DNA of 62,509 bases from JABJOE01 sp964344145 (GTDB lineage: Bacteria > Patescibacteriota > Patescibacteriia > UBA9934): positions 1-62,509 of the forward strand of contig CAYFME010000009.1 in assembly GCA_964344145.1 (NCBI GenBank), given 5' to 3'. Every line of letters starts with the position of its first letter. Position 1 is the stretch's first letter. This document shows, one piece after another, positions 7,816 through 17,822 of this stretch. The translations under genes and the position numbers were made by a program. Under the pieces are notes generated by a model. That model did no database searches, was not told the origin of the DNA, and worked only from the letters and a program-made list of their open reading frames with translations.

Positions 7816-9200
7816 ACGTCGTAACGCCCGAGGGCAGCGGCGATTGATTCGCTGTATGTTGGAAACGCATGGATCAGTCCGGCCAAGTCTTTAGCGGTTG
7901 CGCCAACCTGCATCGCGAGGGCAATCTCGTGAATCACTTCACCAGCACGCTCGCCAATCATGTGCCCGCCAAGAATCTTCAACGTTTTCTTTTCAATGAC
8001 TAATTTCAGCAGACCAACGCGATGATTGTCTGTCACAGAACGACCAAGGGCGCCGACAGGAAACTTGGCAATTTCGATCTTTTTCTTTGCATCTTGCGCT
8101 TCTTTTGCGGTCATGCCAACGGACGCTACTTCCGGATGCACGAAGGTGGCGCGTGGTACGACGCGCATGTCGCGCTTTTTCATCGAGCGCGTCGACTTCG
8201 CAAGCGCATTACGCGCCGCAATGGATCCTTCAGCGTGCGCCGTGTGCGTAAACTGCATGCCACCGTCAACATCACCGGCGGCAAAAATGTGCTTCACGTT
8301 CGTTCGCTGATAGTCATCTGTGTGTAGCCGACCCCTTTCATCCAGCTCCACACCAGCCTTATCCAAGGCAAGTCCATCAACGGCTGCGCGCTTTCCTGCC
8401 GCAAGCAACACATGATCTACCAAAACGCTCTGTCGTTTCTTTGAACCAACCTGATACGTCACGCGCCGTTTCTTTCCTTCTTTTTTCACAGACAACGTTT
8501 TTGTCCCAAGCTTCACGTCTACACCGATTGACTGCAGCTGCGACCCAGCAATGGCGGCGATCTCAGGATCTTCGCGATGCAAAACCTGTTCTGCGAGCTG
8601 CAAAAGCGTCACCTTGGTTCCGAGCATGCCAAAAAACGTCGCAAACTCGCAGCCAACTGGACCGCCGCCAATGATGACGATCGACTTTGGCTGCGTCTTG
8701 AGCGACACGGCATCACGAAACGTAAGATATCCTGCTTTTTCTAGACCATCCACCGGCGGCACAAACGACGTGGCGCCCGTTGCTAAAATGATCTTTTTGC
8801 TCTTCAACTTCTTCTTCCCAACACGAACGACATTAGCGTCAACAAACTTCGCTGTGCCTTTCACAACACTAATTCCCAATTCCTTGGCAATCTTTTCCAT
8901 CTTCTTCCCCTTGCCTGAGATGGTATTCACGACCGCGTCCTTGCGCGCCATGATGTCCTTAAAGCTAAACGAAACAGACGACGCATGCACACCAAACGTG
9001 CGAGCGTCGTTCTTTACTTCATGATACAGCTTGGCACATCGCAACAACGCCTTCGTCGGTACACAGGCCCAGTTCGGACACTCGCCACCTAAACGCTCTC
9101 GCTCCACAAGGCAAACGCGCGCACCGGCGCGTGCCGCCACTTCTGCTGCAGAGAATCCGGCAGACCCTCCACCGATGACAATCACATCGTATGCCGCCAT
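7812..9200 (-). CDS. FAD/NAD-dependent disulfide oxidoreductase (MerA/Lpd-like)
   Basis: About 462 residues. It has an N-terminal FAD motif GGGSAG, the redox-active disulfide GGECPNWACVPTK, a second Rossmann motif GGGPVGCEF (near residue 180), the GD motif FAAGDVDGG, and a C-terminal interface segment HAFPTYSES. In lipoamide dehydrogenase the equivalent is HAHPTxSE, so the catalytic-pair region is slightly changed. No 2-oxo acid dehydrogenase genes are present, so the substrate is unclear (small disulfide or metal). ATG at 9198-9200; an in-frame TTG at 9212 is an alternative. Confidence 0.82.
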   Translation of the reverse strand: MAAYDVIVIGGGSAGFSAAEVAARAGARVCLVERERLGGECPNWACVPTKALLRCAKLYHEVKNDARTFGVHASSVSFSFKDIMARKDAVVNTISGKGKKMEKIAKELGISVVKGTAKFVDANVVRVGKKKLKSKKIILATGATSFVPPVDGLEKAGYLTFRDAVSLKTQPKSIVIIGGGPVGCEFATFFGMLGTKVTLLQLAEQVLHREDPEIAAIAGSQLQSIGVDVKLGTKTLSVKKEGKKRRVTYQVGSKKRQSVLVDHVLLAAGKRAAVDGLALDKAGVELDERGRLHTDDYQRTNVKHIFAAGDVDGGMQFTHTAHAEGSIAARNALAKSTRSMKKRDMRVVPRATFVHPEVASVGMTAKEAQDAKKKIEIAKFPVGALGRSVTDNHRVGLLKLVIEKKTLKILGGHMIGERAGEVIHEIALAMQVGATAKDLAGLIHAFPTYSESIAAALGRYDV

Positions 9201-9201
9201 A

Positions 9202-10200
9202 TTACTCGGCAATTATATCACGCGCTCCGTCCCAAAGACGCGGTTCATCCATCTGCTTCAAGCGCATCCACCACTCCACGCCCCAAAAGTAAACTTCATC
9301 AACGCCAATACGTTTTGCAAATGCCACGTTCGCCTCAAGATCTTCAACGGGAAATGCTGCGTACAAATCATCAATCGTCCCCTCTTGCTCGTACAGCCCA
9401 CCGTCAAACCACGGCTCTGCTTGTAATTCGGATACGATGACCTTGTCGACAAACGGTTCTACCAGCGCTCGCTGCAAGGTGTAAAACATGGTTGAGTGTG
9501 GGAAAACGAACGGACCAATGATCGGCGTGTAGACCTCTCGATACAAACTGACTCCCAAAATATCTACGCGCGACGCGGAGAGAATCCACAACGATTGTTC
9601 ACCACTTGTCGTGGACTGAATGGGATGATCTGGATCTAACTCACGAACAATCTCAAACTCGCGCTCAATGCGCTCTGGACTTGGCGACGGACACTCGCCA
9701 AAAGGAAAGTACGGCTCGTTCTCCACTTGCCAACGCGCAAGCGCTTGATGATCTTTATAACGCTCCACAACATGCTCAATGAACAGATAGGCGTGTTGAT
9801 CTAACTCTTCTTCTAAATAGTCCTCAGACCATGCGGGCAAAAAACATTCTGGCCATCTTGGCACCTTCAACCCAATGGCTAACGTTACATCCACCTCGCG
9901 CGATGCCGCCTCGTCCATCATCCAATCCAGCGCCTCCCAATCATATACGCCAGATGCAGGCTCCACCTCGGACCAATACACAGGAATGCGCCATGCTTCG
10001 ATTCCCAAATCGTCCATCGCCGCCGTGTACGTCTCCTGCCAGTCGATTTCAAGATAGTCAGCATACACGGTCGAAAATGTCGCTCCGTAAGTGATCTCCT
10101 GTTCCGGCGCGAACCATCGCGCATATAAAACACTCGCGGCCGCTATTGTCACGACCGCTGCCAATGCTACCCACAAAAATCGTTTTATCCTCCCGCTCAT
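9202..10200 (-). CDS. Membrane-anchored clan-A glycoside hydrolase-like protein
   Basis: 332 residues. An N-terminal signal anchor (about residues 7-27) precedes a TIM-barrel domain. WQVENEPYF carries the Asn-Glu pair typical of the acid/base in clan GH-A. VSELQAEPW has the right position for the nucleophile Glu. Sugar specificity cannot be read. It lies directly downstream of a membrane-protein gene (3-bp gap) and upstream of the oxidoreductase, all on one strand. Confidence 0.7.
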   Translation of the reverse strand: MSGRIKRFLWVALAAVVTIAAASVLYARWFAPEQEITYGATFSTVYADYLEIDWQETYTAAMDDLGIEAWRIPVYWSEVEPASGVYDWEALDWMMDEAASREVDVTLAIGLKVPRWPECFLPAWSEDYLEEELDQHAYLFIEHVVERYKDHQALARWQVENEPYFPFGECPSPSPERIEREFEIVRELDPDHPIQSTTSGEQSLWILSASRVDILGVSLYREVYTPIIGPFVFPHSTMFYTLQRALVEPFVDKVIVSELQAEPWFDGGLYEQEGTIDDLYAAFPVEDLEANVAFAKRIGVDEVYFWGVEWWMRLKQMDEPRLWDGARDIIAE

Positions 10201-10203
10201 GTG

Positions 10204-11781
10204 CTATGACAGTTCTTCTTTTTTCTCGCGTACAAACGCAAACCATTCCTCCGTAAACCGCACCGCAACTTTGTACGGCGCTTCGATGATGAAGTCGAAG
10301 AAGTAAATAAAGACGTTAATCTTGGCAACTTTTACAGAAAGCCAGCGACCGGCACGCACAATCGGCAACACTAACAAATCGAAGATCGATCCGATGATCC
10401 CGCGGCGCGATGGCGAAAGCACAATATCACGAGTCAGACCACGGATGCGAATGCCAAAGAAGGTTACCAATGACAGGAAGAAGAGGAACAGCGCGATCGA
10501 GAAGGCGTTGAAGTGCAGCTGATGCAGGAAGAAGGCGATCGCCCCAAAGACAAAGAAGAATAAAATGGTATACACGACCGCAAACAACTGCCTCCACGTT
10601 CCAAAGCGGTCGGCGCGAATGCGAACGTTCAGCATGTCGTGATTTGATCCAACGACCAACGCACGAGCGGCCGCCTTGTAATCCTCGCCGTTACGCTTCT
10701 CCGGAATCGTTACGGTCAATCCAATGACTGCCAAGAAAAACGGATGGAATAGGATGTTGACGATGAGTGGAATTGGGAACAATTCACCGTGAATAATCAA
10801 ATCGTATGGAATCTCGAGAATCAACGCCAAGAACATCTTGGTGATGAACAGAAACAGTACCGCGCGAACAACGGTTCGACGAAGTTTCTTGCGAAAGCTT
10901 TTTGTGTGTGACTTCAACCGCTTCCAAATGGCACGGCTCAACAGGTCCGGCTCCTGTGTAACATACATTTCAAAATCCGTTGGGAAGTTCTCGATCACAT
11001 CCAACAAAATACGAAACAGACCCGCTTGTCGACGTACACGATGCGTAAGCTTTTCCGTGAGCGGATCGTCAATTTGCATGTCGACCGTTGCCACGACCGT
11101 CTCCAGATTCGACGCAATCTCATCAATGCGCGTCTTGTTGCTTGCCCCTGGCCAATCTGGATAATACAACGTCATCAATCGATACCGGAGCGTTGCGTAA
11201 TTCGACTTTAACAATGTCTTATGACAGGCCGTGAAGAGTCGAATATCTTTGTCCTGCTGACTGACCTCGATCTGCGCGTCCCAAGTCGCACGCTTGTGCA
11301 GCTCCTCGTACATGTAGCTCACCATGTACTCCTGGCGGTCGTGCGAGATGATCGTGTATTCCACCTCTGTTGAAAGCACTTCCAACACCCAGTTAAACGC
11401 ATACTCTGGGTTTGAGGTGCGCTCGGCAGCATCAAACAACGGCCCGTACTTTAAGAAAACCGGTTTGAGTTGATTGATGAACGAGGTGGGAATTTGTTTG
11501 TTTGGAAGATACTTGGCCCACACCAACTCCTGCAGCAGGAGCGATGCCATATCTTCAAGCGATGTGTCAGACCCAAGATAGCGGCGCAGAATGCGTTGAA
11601 TCGCATTGCGTCGCAGTAGATGCTCTTCTTGGTACTCCAATGTCGTGCGCACACGCTCATACAACGCTGCCGCTGTTGACGCAGGAATGCTCACCTCAAT
11701 CGTCTCATCACCCTGTGCTTCAGGAGGTACCATCGGTGAAGAACCGATGATCGCTTGGCCGATTTGTAGCAGTCTGGACAT
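10204..11781 (-). CDS. Multi-pass membrane protein with large cytoplasmic N-domain, unknown
   Basis: 525 residues. The first ~300 residues are soluble and helix-rich. Four or five hydrophobic segments follow, the clearest near residues 310-330, 335-365 and 405-450, and then an amphipathic tail. I recognise no family. It starts one base after the stop of the LOG gene, so the two are cotranscribed. Confidence 0.65.
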   Translation of the reverse strand: MSRLLQIGQAIIGSSPMVPPEAQGDETIEVSIPASTAAALYERVRTTLEYQEEHLLRRNAIQRILRRYLGSDTSLEDMASLLLQELVWAKYLPNKQIPTSFINQLKPVFLKYGPLFDAAERTSNPEYAFNWVLEVLSTEVEYTIISHDRQEYMVSYMYEELHKRATWDAQIEVSQQDKDIRLFTACHKTLLKSNYATLRYRLMTLYYPDWPGASNKTRIDEIASNLETVVATVDMQIDDPLTEKLTHRVRRQAGLFRILLDVIENFPTDFEMYVTQEPDLLSRAIWKRLKSHTKSFRKKLRRTVVRAVLFLFITKMFLALILEIPYDLIIHGELFPIPLIVNILFHPFFLAVIGLTVTIPEKRNGEDYKAAARALVVGSNHDMLNVRIRADRFGTWRQLFAVVYTILFFFVFGAIAFFLHQLHFNAFSIALFLFFLSLVTFFGIRIRGLTRDIVLSPSRRGIIGSIFDLLVLPIVRAGRWLSVKVAKINVFIYFFDFIIEAPYKVAVRFTEEWFAFVREKKEELS

Positions 11782-11782
11782 G

Positions 11783-12505
11783 TTAGAAGAAGGTTCGGTC
11801 CTTCGAGTGTTTAATCAAATCGTATGCTTCCTCCGCTGAATCGACGATCTGGATCAAATCAAAATCCTTCTTTGAAATCGTTTCGTACTCATTCAGTAAC
11901 GTCTCCTCGACCCACGTGAAGAGACCTGTCCAGTATTCTTTCCCAACCAGCACAACCGGCAGCGTTTCCGATTTTCCCGTTTGAATCAATGTGATGATTT
12001 CAAACAACTCGTCCATGGTTCCAAATCCGCCCGGGAAATACACGTACGCTTGTGCAGACGCAGCGAGCATGACTTTGCGCGTAAAGAAATAATGGAACGC
12101 CGCGGCTTTGTTCACAAACGGGTTCACACGTTGTTCCATCGGTAGTTGGATGTTGATCCCCACGGAAATGCCACCGCCCTCGTGAGCACCCTTGTTTGCC
12201 GCTTCCATAATCCCACCGCCACCACCTGTCACAACCGTAAAGCCTCCATCGGCCAACATGCGACCGAGCTTCACCGCCTCAACATACCACCGATTTGTCG
12301 GTGCTGTACGTGCAGAACCAAGAATCGTCACCTCTTGCTTCAGCGTAGACAGAAACTGAAAACCTTCAACAAACTCTGCCATGATACGAAAAATACGCCA
12401 GGTGATGTCGGACATCTTTGGCGGCTCTCCTCCATGTTTGCACGTTTCAATTTCATCTGTCGCGAGCGGAATGCGACACACGTCTTCTTCTTGCTTCTTT
12501 GCCAT
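11783..12505 (-). CDS. LOG-family protein (TIGR00730-like phosphoribohydrolase)
   Basis: 240 residues, Rossmann-like. The motif PGGFGTMDELFE (near residue 160) is the PGGxGTxxE signature of LOG proteins, which release the base from nucleotide 5'-monophosphates. TGGGGGIMEAANKGA is the nucleotide-binding segment. Often misnamed lysine decarboxylase. ATG at 12503-12505. A -10-like TAAAAT (12514-12519) lies 8 nt upstream, predicting a leaderless mRNA. Confidence 0.82.
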   Translation of the reverse strand: MAKKQEEDVCRIPLATDEIETCKHGGEPPKMSDITWRIFRIMAEFVEGFQFLSTLKQEVTILGSARTAPTNRWYVEAVKLGRMLADGGFTVVTGGGGGIMEAANKGAHEGGGISVGINIQLPMEQRVNPFVNKAAAFHYFFTRKVMLAASAQAYVYFPGGFGTMDELFEIITLIQTGKSETLPVVLVGKEYWTGLFTWVEETLLNEYETISKKDFDLIQIVDSAEEAYDLIKHSKDRTFF

Positions 12506-12540
12506 ACGAGATCATTTTACCATGTTTCCCGTAGAACCAT

Positions 12541-14064
12541 CTACGCCTCCTCTTTTGCAATCAGCCCCTCGTTTTGCAACATCTCTGTTGCTTGTTCCAT
12601 GGTCTGCATACCAAACTGCGTTCCCGTCTGGATGACGCTTTTGATTTGCGGAAGGTCATTTTGACGAATGAGATTGGATACGGCCTGTGTGTTGAGCAGA
12701 ATCTCGCGAATGGCTACACGCTTTCCATCAACGCCGCGCACCAAATGCTGTGCGACTACACCGCGCAACACCGCACCCAGTTGCGTCAAAATCTGTTTTT
12801 GCTTTGCTCCATCGAAAACGTCAATGATGCGTTCAACCGCCTCAGGTGCCGATGCCGTGTGGAGTGTGGATAGAACCAAATGTCCCGTCTCAGCTGCTGT
12901 CAATGCTGTTGCGATCGTCTCTGGATCACGAATCTCACCGACCATGATGATGTCTGGGTCTTGGCGAACCAACGCTCTGAGTCCTTGCGCAAACGTGAGA
13001 TTGGTTTTCGTATTGACCTGAATCTGGTTCACACCTTCCATGTCGTACTCAACAGGATCTTCAATGGAAGAAATGTTCACGGTTCGCTTGTTGAGAACCT
13101 TCAGCGCCGCGTACAACGTCGTCGTTTTACCAGAACCAGTTGGACCGGTGACCAAAATCATGCCCCACGGACGATGAATGGCGTTGCGAAATGACTCCAA
13201 ATCCTCAGGGCCGAATCCAAGATCTTTCAAATTAAATCGCCGCGACTTATCTGAAAGCAAACGCATCACAGCCTTCTCGCCATCGGAGGTCGGAACAATC
13301 GAGATACGCAACTCCACCAAATCTCCTCCAACGCTTTTGTACTCCACCTTTCCGTCCTGCGCCGCACGATGCTCGTCTGTTGCAAGATGCGCCAACACTT
13401 TCAATCGCGTAATAATGGAATCGTGCAGATCCTTAGGAATGCGCGTCATGTCATACAGCATGCCGTCCATACGGAAACGGACAATGGTGTAATCGTCCTC
13501 TGGCTCTACATGGATATCTGAAACATTGTATTGGTAGGCGTATTCAATAAAGTTATCGACGAGCTCAACCGTTTTACTTCCCGTCCCCTCTGATTCTGCG
13601 CGGTCGACGATACTCTTAAACGCCTGCTTTGGATCTTCCTTAAAACGAAAAAGGTTCGCCTCGATGTCTGACGGCGACGCGTAGACAAAGTCAATTGGAA
13701 CGCGAACGTATTTCTCCAACAGCGCCTGCAGGACAATATTCCTGGGGTCCGCTGCAGCCACTTCAAGGCGACCGTCTTTCGTGGCAATCGGCACAATGTG
13801 CTGAGAGCGAGCAAAGGATTCTGGAATAAGATCCAGAAGCTCTTTGGGGATGGTTTTGTTCTTTAAATCAACCGCCTGCACGCCGTACCAATTCGCCATC
13901 AGCGCCGTGACTTGATCCTGGCGAAGCTTTCCCGAAAACACCATCATGTGCGGAATATCGACGCCTTTCTCCTTTGCGGCGCGCGCGACAGATACGAACA
14001 CCTCTTCCGTTACACCTCCGCTTTCCACAAAAGCCTCATGAAATTGTTCCATGGTTAACGTCAT
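12541..14064 (-). CDS. Type IV pilus/type II secretion ATPase (GspE/PilB superfamily) with PilT-like C-terminus
   Basis: 507 residues. The N-terminal ~130 residues resemble the MshEN/GspE N-domain. The motor has Walker A GPTGSGKTTTLYA (near residue 260), Asp box SIEDPVEYDMEG, Walker B IIMVGEIRDPET and His box LSTLHT. The CxxC zinc loop of PilB/GspE is absent. The end (NLIRQN, then SVIQTGTQFGMQTMEQA) reads like a retraction ATPase PilT. No other pilus gene is in the window. ATG at 14062-14064 with TATACT 6 nt upstream and no Shine-Dalgarno sequence. Confidence 0.85.
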   Translation of the reverse strand: MTLTMEQFHEAFVESGGVTEEVFVSVARAAKEKGVDIPHMMVFSGKLRQDQVTALMANWYGVQAVDLKNKTIPKELLDLIPESFARSQHIVPIATKDGRLEVAAADPRNIVLQALLEKYVRVPIDFVYASPSDIEANLFRFKEDPKQAFKSIVDRAESEGTGSKTVELVDNFIEYAYQYNVSDIHVEPEDDYTIVRFRMDGMLYDMTRIPKDLHDSIITRLKVLAHLATDEHRAAQDGKVEYKSVGGDLVELRISIVPTSDGEKAVMRLLSDKSRRFNLKDLGFGPEDLESFRNAIHRPWGMILVTGPTGSGKTTTLYAALKVLNKRTVNISSIEDPVEYDMEGVNQIQVNTKTNLTFAQGLRALVRQDPDIIMVGEIRDPETIATALTAAETGHLVLSTLHTASAPEAVERIIDVFDGAKQKQILTQLGAVLRGVVAQHLVRGVDGKRVAIREILLNTQAVSNLIRQNDLPQIKSVIQTGTQFGMQTMEQATEMLQNEGLIAKEEA

Positions 14065-14082
14065 ACAAAAAGTATATCACGC

Positions 14083-15789
14083 CTACCACGAACCGCCTCC
14101 CCCTCCACCGAATCCGCCGCCTGAAAATCCTCCACCGCCAGACGCACCCCCTGATGGGGCAGTAGGAGCGGTTGCAAGAGTAACGGCTTTGGTTACCGAT
14201 CCCATCTCAGAGATAAACGCTGTGTACAAAAATGGTTGTGAAGAATGATACCAACTTGGCGCCTGATCCATACCAACAAATGCCTTCGCCCATTCATCGA
14301 CGTGGTCGAGCGCAATGGCGTATGGCAGGAAGTCTGAGAAGATGTTCTCGCGCTCTTGAAACCGCGAACGGTACTGATCGGCTGTCTTTAAAAACAGATC
14401 AAACCCTTTGGCATACCAACGTGCGCGAGCTCCTTGCTCCGTCACCTTTGGCATGAGATAACCAAGGATCGAGCAGATCAATCCGCACACCAAGAACAGC
14501 AGACCAACGAACGTTCCAAAGAAACTCCACGCAATGAATGAGGAGAACAACACGAGTAGTCCGATAATCAATCCGCCAATCTGGCGCTTGAACGATCCTT
14601 TCAAGAAATAGCCGTCGTCGACCATTTTCTGCATAGCCGCGCTCTTGATCTTCGTCATGTCGGACGGCAAGATCTTTCCTTTGAGCTTATTGAGCTTCAC
14701 GCTGTCACCGGACTTGAACAATCGATCAAAGAGCAACTTGTGCGCTTCGTCCAAATCCTTGCCATCTTTCAGCTTCTTGATGGTGATGTTGCCTGGATGC
14801 TTCTTTTTCGTATTGCCTGCGACGGTCATATCCAAGTACCCTTTTGCTGCAAGCTGGATAATCATCGCCGTGATGAACCGTTGTTTTGCACGGTTCGACA
14901 ACAACATGCCAACGTACACAGCCCACAATCCATCGGGTGGATCATACTGGGCAATGACGGTTCCTTGGTCGTTTGGATCGCGCCCATGCTTCAACCACCA
15001 CAGCACCATGCCAAATAGGATAACCAGCGGAAGAACACCAAGCCAGTTGTCGCTAAAGAACCACCAAGCGCGATCAGCCAATGTCGGCTCCCAAACCGAT
15101 CCCGCAGGAATATCAACAGAAATCGTTAAGTAGTTGTCCGCTGCAAACGCAATGATCTCATCGTCTTGTGCGCTTCCACAGTCTTGATCGGTTGAGCCAT
15201 ACGCGCCGACATAGCATGCCCACGCTGTCGGTTCGACACCATTTGGAAAGATAACAGCAGCAGAACTATTGTAGATTGGCACCTCCCAATCTGTTCCAGT
15301 GACATTCCAATACAAGGTCGTCGCTTCGTCGTCGTACAACAAAGCGCGTTCTACTTCGTACACAATCATGTACTCATGCGCGCCGGTAATCGTCACATCG
15401 GGATCGCCGATCTTCACCACGCGATCATGGCCGCTGTTGTAAATATCAACCATCGCCGGATGACCATCTTGGTACACGGCCTGAATATCAATATCGATCG
15501 TCAGCCGATTACCAAGTTGATCACGGTACGTCACAGGAACCTCGCGATAAATGCCGTGCTTGTACACGCCATACGTGACGTCGATGGTTTCTGTGACCAA
15601 AAACGATGCGTCTTCACGCACCTCAATCTGTGCATCAAACTGATCAATGGACCAACCGTAAACATCAAACGCCCAATCGTCGAGATACGTATCGTACTCA
15701 TCGTACGTTAGTGCTTGTGTTGGAAACGCGAACAGCGCCAGCAGCAAGCTAACGCAAATAGAGAGCCTTGTTTTGGACGTGTTGGTCAT
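14083..15789 (-). CDS. DUF2207 family membrane protein
   Basis: 568 residues. Signal peptide (about 1-26), extracellular beta-rich domain, a membrane segment near residue 240, a cytoplasmic part, two hydrophobic segments near residues 405-445, and a glycine-rich C-terminus ending GGGGGGSW. This is the usual DUF2207 layout. Function unknown. Its start lies 41 bp inside the end of mltG in another frame, so translation is probably coupled. Confidence 0.8.
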   Translation of the reverse strand: MTNTSKTRLSICVSLLLALFAFPTQALTYDEYDTYLDDWAFDVYGWSIDQFDAQIEVREDASFLVTETIDVTYGVYKHGIYREVPVTYRDQLGNRLTIDIDIQAVYQDGHPAMVDIYNSGHDRVVKIGDPDVTITGAHEYMIVYEVERALLYDDEATTLYWNVTGTDWEVPIYNSSAAVIFPNGVEPTAWACYVGAYGSTDQDCGSAQDDEIIAFAADNYLTISVDIPAGSVWEPTLADRAWWFFSDNWLGVLPLVILFGMVLWWLKHGRDPNDQGTVIAQYDPPDGLWAVYVGMLLSNRAKQRFITAMIIQLAAKGYLDMTVAGNTKKKHPGNITIKKLKDGKDLDEAHKLLFDRLFKSGDSVKLNKLKGKILPSDMTKIKSAAMQKMVDDGYFLKGSFKRQIGGLIIGLLVLFSSFIAWSFFGTFVGLLFLVCGLICSILGYLMPKVTEQGARARWYAKGFDLFLKTADQYRSRFQERENIFSDFLPYAIALDHVDEWAKAFVGMDQAPSWYHSSQPFLYTAFISEMGSVTKAVTLATAPTAPSGGASGGGGFSGGGFGGGGGGSW

Positions 15790-16792
15790 GAGTTACCGCG
15801 TAAATGACCTCTCCCTCCTCGGTCGTCAGGAAGTAATAATAGTTGTTTGCCGTTGGATATAAAACCGCCGTAATCGCATCCAATCCTGGATTGCTAATTG
15901 GGCCGGGCGGCAAGCCAGCGTACTTATACGTATTATACAACGAATCGATATCGCGGTCGTCCAGAGAGATCGCTGGCGTGTCGTTGCCGGTGATGTAGTT
16001 GACGGTTGAGTCCGCTTGCAGTGGCATGCCGATTTCCAATCGCTTCAAAAAGATATCCGCTACCATCGCCATTTCATCAGGATCGCCAACCTCGCGCTGA
16101 ATGATCGACGCGAGCGTGAGCACTTCGTGCATTGTTTCAACCGGCGAAGGAATCCATTCTGTTTCGCGTACTGAATCATCGATGCGTTGATCCATCGTGT
16201 CGATCAACTTTTCGACAATCTCCTCATCGGTCGCATCAGCAAAAAAGCGGTACGTATCTGGAAACAAGTATCCCTCAAGATCAACATGATCCGGCTTTTG
16301 GGCAGAAATGACAAAGTGATGCGACTCAAAGGAAGATTCCATGCCGACGATCGTACTCCACGCACTCTCAGTCACATCGAAGTTCTCAACGACGAGCTCA
16401 CCGATTTGCGCAATCGTATAACCTTCCGGAATCGTGATCGTCACTTCGTCAGAATCGGCATCACGAAGGATGTCGGCGATCGTCGCGTAATCCTCACCCG
16501 GCGTAATCTCAAACGTCCCAGCCTGAATAGACTTCGCATTACCGCTAATAACCGTATAGACCTTGAACCAAAAATCACTTGCCACAAAACCTTGCTCTTC
16601 CAAATCGCGAGAGATGTCTCCAAGCGACGTTCCGTCCTCAACCTCAAACATGACCGCTTGTACATCCTCTCCAGGGCTCTGTGCCCAAAACCGGTAAAAC
16701 TGAAACAGCGAAAAGACGATCACCATCGCTGTTGTTACCAGAAACAATCCAACGATTCCTAAAAATCCTACGGCGAGATGCTTTGTTCTCAT
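15749..16792 (-). CDS. mltG: Endolytic murein transglycosylase
   Basis: 347 residues. Cuts nascent glycan strands at the outer face of the membrane. N-terminal membrane anchor (about 8-33), a LysM-like domain (FEVEDGTSLGDISRDLEEQG), then the YceG fold with the catalytic Glu in ASIIQREVGD and the conserved LPPGPISNPG segment. The start overlaps the manC stop by 4 bp (ATGA) and the end overlaps the DUF2207 gene by 41 bp. Confidence 0.92.
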   Translation of the reverse strand: MRTKHLAVGFLGIVGLFLVTTAMVIVFSLFQFYRFWAQSPGEDVQAVMFEVEDGTSLGDISRDLEEQGFVASDFWFKVYTVISGNAKSIQAGTFEITPGEDYATIADILRDADSDEVTITIPEGYTIAQIGELVVENFDVTESAWSTIVGMESSFESHHFVISAQKPDHVDLEGYLFPDTYRFFADATDEEIVEKLIDTMDQRIDDSVRETEWIPSPVETMHEVLTLASIIQREVGDPDEMAMVADIFLKRLEIGMPLQADSTVNYITGNDTPAISLDDRDIDSLYNTYKYAGLPPGPISNPGLDAITAVLYPTANNYYYFLTTEEGEVIYAVTHDQHVQNKALYLR

Positions 16793-17820
16793 AGAAACTT
16801 ATGATGATCCTGATCTTTAAGAAGCTGACGAACCTCCTTGATGCGTTGTGAGTCCTCAAGCTTGCACACCAGAAGGGCGTCAGACGTATCAACGATCACT
16901 ACACCCTCCATCCCAACAATGGTCACGAGCTTCTCTGGCGGACCATACACAAGTGACCGCTTGGTATCAACACACACAACTTCTCCTTTTGTCACATTTC
17001 CGCTTTTCTCTTCGCACAACCTATCGTGCAGCGAGTCCCACGCACCAATGTCGCTCCAGCCAAAGTCTCCGCGAATGATCAACACATCGTCCACATTCAT
17101 CTTCTCGGTCACGGCGTAGTCAAACGAAATCGGCGTCAGTCCAGAATAGTCATGCAAAAACTGATCCTTGGTCATACCAGCGTACGTTTCAAACGCCTGC
17201 AAAAACGCGCGTGGCGTCCACATGTAATAGTTCGCATGCCAAAGATACGAACCGTCTTGCAAATATTGCTTAGCGACATCGTAGTCCGGCTTTTCCGTGT
17301 GCCCGGCAAACGTGAAGACTTCCACACCATCGATCGTCTCGTACGGCGCACCCACCTTTGTGTACCCCATTGCGGTACTTGGGAACACAGGCGGAATAGC
17401 GATGTCGAGAAGCTTTCCTGTTTTTTGAATCAACTCTCCGCCGATCTTTAGACATCGAAGAAACAACGCCTCATCGCCGATGTAATGATCGGACGGAACA
17501 AAGACGATCGGCTCATCTGGACAGACGTCAAAGAGCGTTGCAGCAACATACCCCATCGCCGGACCCGTATCGCGCTTCTCTGGCTCGATGATTAAGTGAT
17601 CGTCGGCAATCTCTGGAAAATGCTCTTTGATCAACGGAGCGAACTGAGGAGAGGTGGAAAGGTAAATGTCTTCTGGCGCAAAGGTTTTGGCAAGGCGCTC
17701 GTACGCATCACGAAGCAAAATCTGATCCCCAACAATGTTAAAAAATTGCTTTGGACGTGAAGACCGACTCATCGGCCACATCCGCGTTCCCGCTCCTCCG
17801 GCTAGCAAAATAGCCTTCAT
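16789..17820 (-). CDS. manC: Mannose-1-phosphate guanylyltransferase
   Basis: About 343 residues. Makes GDP-mannose from mannose-1-phosphate and GTP for cell-surface glycans. The N-terminus ILLAGGAGTRMWPMSR followed by PKQF is the nucleotidyltransferase signature; FVPSDHYIG and the FGWSDIGAWDSL segment complete the active site. The isomerase domain of bifunctional ManC/AlgA proteins is absent. ATG at 17818-17820; an ATG at 17832 is possible. Cotranscribed with the M20 peptidase (3-bp gap) and mltG. Confidence 0.88.
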   Translation of the reverse strand: MKAILLAGGAGTRMWPMSRSSRPKQFFNIVGDQILLRDAYERLAKTFAPEDIYLSTSPQFAPLIKEHFPEIADDHLIIEPEKRDTGPAMGYVAATLFDVCPDEPIVFVPSDHYIGDEALFLRCLKIGGELIQKTGKLLDIAIPPVFPSTAMGYTKVGAPYETIDGVEVFTFAGHTEKPDYDVAKQYLQDGSYLWHANYYMWTPRAFLQAFETYAGMTKDQFLHDYSGLTPISFDYAVTEKMNVDDVLIIRGDFGWSDIGAWDSLHDRLCEEKSGNVTKGEVVCVDTKRSLVYGPPEKLVTIVGMEGVVIVDTSDALLVCKLEDSQRIKEVRQLLKDQDHHKFL

Positions 17821-17822
17821 AC

